This document shows, one piece after another, positions 1-6,338 of a stretch of DNA of 6,338 nt; the stretch's first letter is position 1; each line of letters starts with the position of its first letter. The stretch is from assembly GCA_938010495.1 (NCBI GenBank), contig CALLUT010000017.1, positions 1 to 6,338 of the forward strand, read 5' to 3'. Below the pieces are notes generated by a model. The model did not search any database and had not been told where the DNA came from. It saw nothing but the letters and a program-made list of their open reading frames with translations. Both the position numbers and the translations under genes were made by a program. This DNA is from Candidatus Absconditabacterales bacterium. GTDB lineage: Bacteria; Patescibacteria; JAEDAM01; Absconditabacterales; Absconditicoccaceae.

Positions 1-3000
1 TTAATGATTGTGACGATGCAGATGGCAATAACTATCCTTGAAATACAGAAATTTGTGATGAGCAAGATAACGATTGTGATGATCTAATCGACGAAGATGC
101 AACAACTGATTACTATTTAGATACAGATTGAGATGGATTTAGTGATTGAACAATTGCTTCTCAATGTACTCCACCAGCAGACCACTATACTGCTGATGAG
201 TTGAAAATTCAGGCACAATCAACAACAATAACTGATTGATTAGTTGCAAGATATAGTTTTGATAATTGAGATGCTACGGATGATATTTGATCAAGTGATT
301 GAACATTAAATTGAGTAACTTCAAGCTTTGATAGTATCTCAGGTAAATCAATGTACTTTGATTGAACTGCTAATCACAATATTACTATTGCAGATAATGA
401 TGATTTCGATGTGGGTCCATGAGAACCTAAAACATATAGTATGTGGGTTAAAAATACTGATCCAGCAAATAATAGATGAACATTATATACAAAAAGAGTA
501 AATACTGATACAAGATGATTTTATTTGCGTTATGATTTGAGTAATACAAATCTTAGTTTTGCGTGAAGATATGACTGATCATATGCAGCATGAAGTATAT
601 GAAATGCTTGAAATGCTTGAGAATGGCATCATGTAGTATGAATTCTTGATGGTAATGGTACAATGTCATTATATTCTGATTGAGGTTTAGTTTATTCAGT
701 TGCATATGATCATACACTTGATTATTCAAATGATTGAATTGCTACTCTTTGATATTGATCTCCAGATTCTTTTAAATTCCAAGGATATCTTGACGAAGTA
801 CGTATCTACAACCGTGCTTTACAAACTTCTGAAATAGCAGAACTGTACAATGCTTCAACTGGAACGTTCCCAAGTGGTGAATGTAATGATGCAGATGCAA
901 CTGTTCATCCTTGAGCAACTGTTTTATGTTGAGATACAATTGATAATAATTGTGATAATAACATTGATTATAAGCATGGATCACCTGCAGTAGTACAATG
1001 TGAGTTCTGTGATCACTATCAACTTTCAGTACCTTATGATGAGTGTAAGGCCTTAGAGGCAGTATATACTTCAACATGATGAGATACTTGGACAGATAAT
1101 ACTTGATGGTTAACTGATCCTGATATCAGCAACTGGTATTGAGTTAGCACAACAACCATTGCTTCACAGCAACATGTTGATGGCTTAACATTTAATGCTA
1201 CCGCAGATTGTTGATCAGAATCTGATTCATACGCAAATGGTCTTTCTTGAACATTACCAGCTGAAATTGAAGCCTTACAAGAACTATCTGTATTATGTCT
1301 AAATGGTAATTCAATTACTTGAGAACTACCATCTACTATGCAGACTCTAAGCAAGTTAGAAAAATTATTGCTTCATGATAACTTAGTAACTAAGATACCA
1401 GCTTGGATTTGATCATTACAAAATTTAAATTGGTTATCAATGCCAAGTAATAATATGACAGGAACTATTCCTTCTTGAATTTGGACTTTACCTGATTTAT
1501 CGAGATTAGTACTTAGGGATAATCCTTCATTAGATGTTTGGACATTACCACTAGATCTTTCATTGTTAGTTGATATTAAGTTGATTGATGTAAATAATAC
1601 TAATTTGGAATGAATAATTCCTGATACAGTATGAAATCAAACTTGATTAGTATGAATCGATTTTGGATCTAATAACTTAGAATGATCAGTACCAACTTCC
1701 TTCACTAACTTGAATGCTACGACATTGTCATTAAGACTTAAGAACAATAACATAAATCGTGATGCTGATCACAATGCGATATTTAATCCTGCAGCACTTC
1801 AAACATGGTTTGATTCTGTATTAACTAAAGAGGTTGATACTCAATCAGATGTAACACCACCATTTATCGATACAACAGATAAAATTCCTGCTGTAATGAC
1901 AGCACCAATTGTCTATGATATAACAATAGATGAAGCATCATATGCGATTGCATGAGACAATTCTGAATCTTGAGCTGTTAATGGTGAATGAATGTCTGTT
2001 GAAATTACTTGAACATCTATTGATTGAACTACATGTACAAACTTATCATCGACTGATGTTATGGTATCTAATTGAACTGCTTCATTAACAATAACTCCAT
2101 TAGCGAGTTGAGTATATGAAGGATGTTTATTGCAAGTAAGAGATCATTGAAATAATCTTTCTAATACTGTTACACTTAGTACAGTATGTTCTGATCCTGC
2201 ATTAACTATACCTCAAAGTGAATGTATAGCCCTTACAGAATTCTTCGTGTCAACAGATTGATTTAACTGGACAGATAATACAAACTGGTTAACAAGTCCT
2301 GATGTAAACACATGGTTTGGAGTTACCTCTGATAGTAATGTTAAAGAAATTGTATTATCATCAAATAATTTATCTTGAACAATTCCATCTACTGTTAGTA
2401 ACTTAATAAATTTAGAAAAATTACAACTTTCTATAAACCAACTTAATTGAGTAGTTCCATGAATTTTGTGAACAATAAATTCCCTTGAGATACTTCAATT
2501 GTCTACAAACTCCTTCAGTTCAATTGAATCTTGAATAGAAGATGGACAAAATTTAACTAACTTAGATATTAGTTTTAACCAATTTGTTTGAACAATTCCA
2601 TCATGGTTAGGTACTATGAATTTAGAAAAGTTAATCTTAAATGAAACGTGATTTACATGAGCTATTCCATGAGAATTAGGAAATATTAGTTCTTTAATAG
2701 AACTGGAAATCTCTTGAACATGAATAACATGAGAAATACCATGAGAATTATGAAGTTTATCAAATCTAGAAGTGCTAAATATTTCCTGAACTTCTATTGA
2801 ATGAACTATCCCATTACCATTTACTTGATTAGTTTCACTAAATGAATTGTTAATAGAATCAAATAATTTAGATCGTGATGAAAATCATGAAGCTATTATA
2901 CCTTCTTCACTTTCAACATGGGTACTAGGTGTAACAGATGAATTATTGCTTGGGAACCAATGAGATATAACTATCCCAACAGTATCATGATCTTCAAATA

Positions 3001-6000
3001 CACACTTCTCATTAACTGATGATATTTCTTTAACATTCACAATTAATGAAAATTCCTATGCGATAGCATGAGATAATTCTGAAGCGTGAGCAGTTAGTTG
3101 AGAATGAATGCCAATTACTATTTCTGGTCCAGCAGTTTGTAGTAATTTAACTTCAAATTGAATTACTGTAAATAATTGAGAAACAACTATTTCACTATCG
3201 AGCAGTGTTGATTGACTATATGATTGATGTGAATTTACGGTAACTGATCATGGTGACAATGATTCATTATCAAGCATTACTATGGATGCATTCTATCTTG
3301 GTTCTCAACCTTCAGATATCTGTTTCCATCCTTGAATAACAGTTCCTCAAATTGAGTGTGAAGCTCTTGCAGAATTATACTCTAATACGTGATGATCTAG
3401 TCGATATGACAATACATGATGGTTTGAAACTATTGATCTAAATAATTGGTATTGAATTACAGTTTCTTCAGTATGATGAATTGATCATATAACTGAAATT
3501 TCGTTACCAACAAATAATGTTCAATTTGCTCTTCCTGCTGAACTTTCAGATTTGACTGAAATAACAAGTATGAACTTTATGGGTAATATGATTACAGATA
3601 TTGAGAGCTGATTTAGTACAAATTCATCTGTAGAAATCATAAATCTTCAAGGAAATCAAATTGTAACCTTGCCAAGCGATCTATGATCAATGACAAACTT
3701 ATCTTCACTCAATATTTCTAACAATCTTATAGAAATGTTGCCTGGTTCAGTTTGATGACTGGATAGTCTTGATGTTCTTAATATTAGTAACAATAAACTA
3801 AACGCATTGCCATCACAAATATGATCACTTCCTGAACTTGATAATTTAGATATTTCTTGAAATAGAATTTTATCAATTCCTTCTGAAATAGGTCAACTCT
3901 TAGACTTAGACATTTTAGATGCAAGTGATAATAAATTACAAATTCTACCAAGTACATTTGGAAATCTTATTGAACTTGAAACATTGAATCTTTCATATAA
4001 TCAATTTAGTAGTGTCGCTTGAACGTTGTCATGACTCACACAATTGGCTATCTTAGACCTATCTAATAATATTTTGAGTTCAATGGACTCAACAATTACA
4101 TGATTGACAACATTGATTTCTCTTTCATTAGAAAATAATCAAATATCATCTATTGATACGTGAATATGAGCTATGAGTCTCCTAGAATATCTTAATATTG
4201 AAAATAACTCGTTAACACTTATCCCTGACGAGATATGATCATTACAATCATTAGAAGAATTAAATATCTCAAGCAATCAATTAACTGAAATTCCAACAAC
4301 ACTTTGAACTTCAACAACATTAGAAAAATTATATGCTTCAAACAATGAAATTATATTGTTGCAAGACTTTATTGGATCAATAACTTCATTGAAACAACTA
4401 TGGCTCAATTGAAACGATCTTCATGAATGAATTCCAGACAGCTATGCAAACTTAACAAATCTAACAAGGTTTATTGTTTCAAATAATTATCTTGACCGTA
4501 TTATTGGTAATACAGCATATGTTCAGCCTGTTCTGCAATCATGGGTATCATGACAATTATGATTTGATCTTGGACCACAACAAGATGATACAGCTCCAGT
4601 TATTGTTTGATCTTGAACAATTATTGATCCTTCTCCTTCAATACCTTATCAAATTGCTGTTGATGAAAATTCTTATGCAGTAGATGTAAATTGAGACTGA
4701 TTGAGTTTTGTCTTTGCTTGAGGTAATAATTGTACATTATTATGAGCAGTAGTGGATGCTACTTCAAGAGACACAATTGATGAAAATTTCTGAGCATTTG
4801 ATATTACTATAGCTTCTGCAACAGATGCATATTTCGAAAATTGTACGATGCAAGTAGAAGATCATTGAGGAAATATTTCAAATCCAATTGTTTTATGAAG
4901 TTTCCAATTAAGTAATTCAATAGAAACATTTTGTGCTCATCCAAATCTATCAATTCCAGAAAGTGAATGTGATGTACTTTACGAATTATATACTACTACT
5001 AATTGAGAATCATGAGGATGGGACAATGATGTTAACCGGTTTACATCGTTGAATGTAGAAAATTGGTTCTGAGTTTCAACATGACCAATAGGATCCAATC
5101 CTAAAGAACATATAACTTGATTATACCTGCACAAGGATGATTGAATTGATGAATTTGGACCAACAGCAAATTGGGATTGAAATAATATTATTTGACCATT
5201 CCCAGAGACGATATCAAATCTTCAACACATAGTAGATATGAATTTGAGTAATAATCAAATCACATGAGAGATCCCTTCAACAATTTGATGACTGTCTTCT
5301 TTAGAAGAGTTTTGGATGAGAGATACTTTCTTGACAGGAGAAATACCTGCTAGTTTCTGAAATCTTTCTTCAATAGAAGTATTCTGGATTGAATGAAATT
5401 CACTTACATGAGAACTTCCAACAGAATTTTATAATGCTACATGATTAAAAGTTCTAAACCTTAGTAATAATTCTTTTGAATGAGACTTAGAAAATAACCG
5501 AGATTCATTTACTTGAATAACATATATTAAACTATCTTGAAATGAATTTACATGAGAGTTACCTTCTTCTCTATGAAGTAATTCATGAATAACACATTTA
5601 TACTTGGATAATAATAACTTTGTTTGATCTGTTCCAAGTGAGTACAATACATGATTGAGCAATGCTACATTAAATTCATTTGCTATTAACAATAATAACT
5701 TAGATCGTTTAAATAACTTTGATGCAGAATTAACTCCAGCGCAAGTAACTTGGTTCTCTTGAATATTATGAACTGCATCAATAAATAATCAATGAGATAT
5801 TTCAGCGCCAGTAAGTGCATGATCATGATCAATTCCATTTGATGTAGTGAGCACTGCTTCATATGATGTGACAGTTACTGAAAATTCATTTGCTGTTGAT
5901 GCTCAATGATCATGAATGGTATTAAACGCAACCTGATCACCAATTTGTGAGTCATTAACATTCTCTGAGGTGGTTTGGAACGATTGATCTACTCAAGTTG

Positions 6001-6338
6001 TTACTCTTACTCCAGGATTGACGTGATTATATAACTGATGTAGTGTATCACTCTCAGATCATTGATGAAATATTTCAAATACATTTATGCTCCCTGTATT
6101 CTGATTTGATTTATGAGAAGCAGAAGTGTGTTTTGAAGGTAATCTATCGATACCACAAAATGAATGTCTAGCCTTACTTTCATTGTATCAAGATACTGAT
6201 TGAGAAAATAGTCGATCAAATACAACAAACTGGTTTGATGAAACTGTAACTGATGTGAATACATGGTTTGGTATAGAAACAGAACCTGTATGAGTTGATG
6301 GACAACACCATGTTACAAAAATTCTTCTTCATAGAGAT
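1..6338 (+). CDS. Giant modular LRR/Ig-like/LamG surface protein, partial at both ends, genetic code 25 (TGA=Gly)
   Basis: One reading frame (first full codon at base 3) is free of TAA and TAG for 2112 codons, through the last base. It contains about 150 TGA codons by hand count, against about 45 GGN, so TGA supplies roughly three quarters of glycines. Domain order: MopE-type metal motif, DxDGDG segment, LamG-like domain, second MopE-type motif, then four full modules of LRR N-cap, LRR block, C-cap and Ig-like domain, and the start of a fifth. TGA falls on family glycines such as the xGxIP of plant-type LRRs. Neither start nor stop is in the window, so signal peptide, membrane anchor and total length are unknown. 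Cys pairs and extracellular domain types imply export. Likely role, by inference: adhesin or surface fibre for cell contact. The reading frame is near certain; the function is a guess. CGA/CGG codons at 3402, 5037, 5499 and 6213 may encode Trp, not Arg. Confidence 0.96.
3..173 (+). other. MopE-type metal-binding motif plus DxDGDG calcium-like segment (residues 1-57)
   Basis: Residues 1-32 show the DCDDADG...YPG(TGA)...EICD..DNDCDDLIDED pattern. This is characteristic of the putative metal-binding motif found in MopE-like and many bacterial surface proteins (Cys 3, 18 and 25; many Asp). Residues 36-57 then show YY-x-DTDGDGF, whose first glycine is TGA and second is GGA, and a later Cys-x-P-P. 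This segment normally precedes a motif of the first kind. An Asp-rich loop like this usually binds calcium; binding is inferred from the family, not shown. The motif is probably the end of a longer run of such motifs upstream of the window. Confidence 0.8.
231..857 (+). other. LamG-like (concanavalin A-like lectin/glucanase fold) domain, residues 77-285
   Basis: The domain opens with the typical GLVARYSFD strand (residues 79-87), followed by D...G..NG (99-104) and a K-S-M-Y-F-D-G strand (115-121). A central Y-S-M-W-V-K strand (145-150), an EWHHVVG strand (residues 207-213) and the diagnostic ending Y-L-D-E-V-R-I-Y-N-R-A-L (262-273) with SEIAELY (276-282) complete it. About 200 residues is normal for the family. 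Many of its glycines (79, 89, 96, 100, 104, 121, 140) are TGA; reading them as stop or Trp would destroy the fold. LamG-like domains in secreted bacterial proteins often bind glycans or calcium, but no specific ligand can be read from the sequence. Confidence 0.9.
879..971 (+). other. Second MopE-type metal-binding motif (residues 293-323)
   Basis: The pattern E-C-N-D-A-D-A-T-V-H-P-G-A-T, then C-G-D-x-I-D-N-N-C-D-N-N-I-D, matches the same family as residues 1-32 (Cys 294, 309 and 317). The glycine of the conserved PGAT is TGA (codon 304). It follows the LamG domain directly, and its usual upstream partner (YYxDxDGDG...C..P) lies on the other side of that domain at residues 37-57. The LamG domain therefore appears to sit between the two halves of one motif unit. 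Confidence 0.8.
999..1823 (+). repeat. Module 1: LRR N-cap, plant-type LRR block and C-cap (residues 333-607)
   Basis: The N-cap has C336-x11-C348, then A-L-E-A-V-Y, W363-x5-W369 and W378-Y-G-V. This resembles the N-terminal cap seen in plant receptor-like and bacterial plant-type LRR proteins (ALLALY...W...W.GV). About seven to eight LRRs follow (residues about 413-585), mostly of the 24-residue plant-type class with L-S-G-T-L-P or L-x-G-x-I-P. Ladder Asn are at 436, 460, 483, 507, 557 and 582, with Thr at 533. One repeat is irregular (about residues 508-533, 26 residues). The block closes with N-x-N-R-D (R586) and Trp 602, the C-cap shared with the other modules. TGA fills xGxIP glycines 416, 440, 537 and 561. 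The fold is a solenoid, typically used for protein or glycan binding. Confidence 0.9.
1857..2183 (+). other. Ig-like beta-sandwich domain 1 (residues 619-727)
   Basis: The domain begins after a Pro-rich linker and has a beta-strand-like E-A-S-Y-A-I (644-649), a glycine-rich loop ending G-E-G-M (661-664), Cys 678 and a strand-rich stretch. It ends with Y-E-G-C (Cys 708) and the strand V-R-D-H-G-N-N-L-S-N (712-721). The final DHGxNxS resembles the D-x-AGN-x-S strand common at the end of bacterial Ig-like domains. The exact Pfam family is not recognised; the Ig-like assignment is inference from strand pattern, length of about 105 residues and position between LRR solenoids. C678 and C708 may form a disulfide. 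Confidence 0.65.
2187..2921 (+). repeat. Module 2: LRR N-cap, plant-type LRR block and C-cap (residues 729-973)
   Basis: The N-cap has C729-x11-C741, W756-x5-W762 and W771-F-G-V; here the FGV glycine is GGA, whereas the same position is TGA in modules 1, 3 and 4. Eight LRRs follow at 23-24 residue spacing. Ladder positions are Asn 788, 812, 836 and 859, then Thr 882, 906 and 930, then Asn 954. Motifs such as L-S-G-T-I-P and I-T-G-E-I-P recur, with TGA in most glycines. The repeats around residues 882-930 are nearly identical (G-E-L-G and G-E-I-P-G-E-L-G), suggesting recent duplication. The C-cap is N-L-D-R-D (955-959), then Trp 973. Confidence 0.9.
2976..3299 (+). other. Ig-like beta-sandwich domain 2 (residues 992-1099)
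   Basis: This is a close copy of Ig-like domain 1: E-N-S-Y-A-I (1016-1021), then A-G-D-N-S-E-A-G-A-V-S-G-E-G-M (1022-1036), Cys 1046, Y-D-G-C (Cys 1076) and V-T-D-H-G-D-N (1080-1086). The Cys spacing (30 residues) and the E-to-second-G spacing (19 residues) are the same as in domain 1. Of the loop glycines, residue 1033 is TGA where domain 1 has GGT (661), a direct internal equivalence of TGA and a glycine codon. A possible disulfide links 1046 and 1076. Confidence 0.65.
3321..4544 (+). repeat. Module 3: LRR N-cap, long 23-residue LRR block and C-cap (residues 1107-1514)
   Basis: The N-cap has C1107-x11-C1119, then W1140 and W1149-Y-G-I. The first Trp of W-x5-W is replaced by a CGA codon (residue 1134). 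The LRR block differs from the others. Ladder Asn recur at exactly 23-residue intervals from 1172 to 1471 (14 positions, 69-bp period), with one 24-residue step to Asn 1495. The consensus is L-P-S-x-I-G-x-L-x-x-L-x-x-L-x-I-S-x-N, without the xGxIP of plant-type repeats except in the last one (E-G-I-P, 1475-1478). This is the bacterial and animal 'typical' LRR class. The C-cap is L-D-R (1497-1499) and Trp 1514. The block is about 150 residues longer than its siblings. Confidence 0.92.
4584..4907 (+). other. Ig-like beta-sandwich domain 3 (residues 1528-1635)
   Basis: It starts with D-T-A-P-V-I (1529-1534), then E-N-S-Y-A-V (1555-1560), and has a shortened loop V-N-G-D-G-L (1562-1567). Cys 1577, Cys 1614 and the strand V-E-D-H-G-G-N-I-S-N (1618-1627) complete it. 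The loop between the E-N-S motif and the glycine is eight residues shorter than in domains 1 and 2, while the inter-Cys segment is longer (37 residues). Family not identified with certainty. Confidence 0.65.
4932..5753 (+). repeat. Module 4: LRR N-cap, plant-type LRR block and C-cap (residues 1644-1917)
   Basis: The N-cap has C1644-x11-C1656, W1673, and a CGG codon (1679) at the second position of W-x5-W, then W1688-F-G-V. The LRR block (about 1703-1902) returns to the plant-type 24-residue class: I-T-G-E-I-P, L-T-G-E-I-P, L-T-G-E-L-P and F-T-G-E-L-P, with TGA or GGA glycines. One repeat (1824-1847) lacks the Pro and carries a CGA codon (1833) at a hydrophobic core position. Ladder positions include Asn 1847. 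The C-cap is N-L-D-R (1899-1902) and Trp 1917. From about residue 1780 to 2004 I count no GGN codon at all; every glycine there is TGA. Confidence 0.9.
5799..6110 (+). other. Ig-like beta-sandwich domain 4 (residues 1933-2036)
   Basis: The order is the same as in domain 3: I-S-A-P-V (1933-1937), E-N-S-F-A-V (1960-1965), the short loop D-A-Q-G-S-G-M (1966-1972), Cys 1982, Y-N-G-C (Cys 2013) and L-S-D-H-G-G-N-I-S-N (2017-2026). Both Gly of the DHGG motif are consecutive TGA codons. It shares the short-loop form with domain 3, whereas domains 1 and 2 have the long loop. The Ig-like fold is inferred. Confidence 0.65.
6129..6338 (+). repeat. Module 5: LRR N-cap and start of LRR block, cut by the window end (residues 2043-2112)
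   Basis: C2043-x11-C2055, A-L-L-S-L-Y (2057-2062), then a CGA codon (2071) in the first and W2077 in the second position of W-x5-W, and W2088-F-G-I identify a fifth LRR N-cap. The FGI glycine here is GGT. Residues 2101-2112 (Q-H-H-V-T-K-I-L-L-H) match the first LRR strand of module 4 (H-I-T-G-L-Y-L-H, 1703-1710). The protein clearly continues beyond the window. Confidence 0.88.

Noticed and set aside
772..1354. Two overlapping minus-strand ORFs of about 100 codons
   Set aside because: They are antisense to the LamG, MopE and LRR coding sequence, have no recognisable domain and odd composition (His/Tyr-rich in one), and are shadows of the real frame.
1710..1955. Small + strand ORF of 81 codons starting at a TTG
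   Set aside because: It is in frame 3 and is just the piece of the giant gene between two TGA glycine codons, covering the end of LRR block 1 and part of Ig-like domain 1. There is no independent ribosome site.
3480..4502. Direct repeat array with 69-bp period, CRISPR-like at a glance
   Set aside because: The periodicity is at protein level (23-residue LRRs). The DNA copies are divergent and there is no repeat/spacer pattern.
4474..4683. Plus-strand ORF of 69 codons, Leu/Ile-rich, looking like a membrane peptide
   Set aside because: It is out of frame with the giant gene, and its hydrophobicity comes from AT-rich codons read in the wrong frame across C-cap 3 and Ig-like domain 3.
5429..5692. 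Minus-strand ORF of 87 codons
   Set aside because: It is antisense to LRR block 4, with no recognisable motif.
1..6338. Pseudogene riddled with stop codons
   Set aside because: Only TGA interrupts the frame, never TAA or TAG. There are no frameshifts over 6.3 kb, and the TGAs coincide with conserved glycines, so this is recoding, not decay.
1..6338. TGA as tryptophan (Mycoplasma-type code 4)
   Set aside because: It would put Trp in place of Gly in DxDGDG, xGxIP, DHGGN and W-F-G-V, and repeat copies use GGA or GGT at the same positions. Trp positions use TGG.
1..6338. Promoters, terminators, tRNAs or other RNA genes
   Set aside because: The AT-rich sequence offers many chance -10-like boxes and short hairpins, but all lie inside continuous coding sequence. 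I saw no tRNA-like or riboswitch-like structure.

Overview
The whole window lies inside one giant protein-coding gene on the + strand. In frame 3 (codon n starts at base 3n) I find no TAA or TAG in 2112 codons, but about 150 in-frame TGA codons. Read as glycine, these TGAs restore an ordered multidomain surface protein, and they fall on glycines expected by the domain families. TGA=Gly is genetic code 25, known from Absconditabacteria (SR1) and Gracilibacteria (BD1-5), so the DNA most likely comes from one of these ultra-small, presumed host-dependent Patescibacteria/CPR lineages. The DNA is AT-rich, and the codon bias fits (TGA greatly outnumbers GGN). Under the standard code the region looks almost gene-free, which is an artefact.

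Layout (residue n = bases 3n to 3n+2). Residues 1-57 hold a MopE-type Cys/Asp metal-binding motif followed by a DxDGDG segment. Residues 77-285 are a LamG-like (concanavalin A-like) domain. Residues 293-323 are a second MopE-type motif. From residue 333 onward a composite module is repeated: a Cys/Trp-rich LRR N-cap (C-x11-C, W-x5-W, W-[YF]-G-[VI]), a block of leucine-rich repeats, a C-cap built on L-D-R and a Trp about 15 residues later, and an Ig-like beta-sandwich with two cysteines and a DHGxN motif. Four modules are complete, with cap cysteines at 348, 741, 1119 and 1656. A fifth begins at 2043 and runs off the end. Both ends of the gene are outside the window, so no promoter, start, signal peptide, anchor, stop or terminator can be seen.

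The most interesting observation is a possible second codon reassignment. The window has only four in-frame CGA/CGG codons. Three fall exactly on the conserved W-x5-W tryptophans of caps 3, 4 and 5, and the fourth falls on a hydrophobic LRR core position. All seven CGT codons sit where arginine is plausible, and six of them are in conserved motifs. This pattern argues that CGA/CGG are read as Trp while CGT stays Arg. No tRNA is visible here, so it is an inference from internal repeat alignment.

Functionally, I infer an exported, calcium- or metal-stabilised, disulfide-containing adhesin or cell-surface fibre built of LRR and Ig-like modules, plausibly used for contact with a host or neighbouring cell. 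I see no RNA genes, mobile elements, CRISPR arrays or separate genes on either strand.
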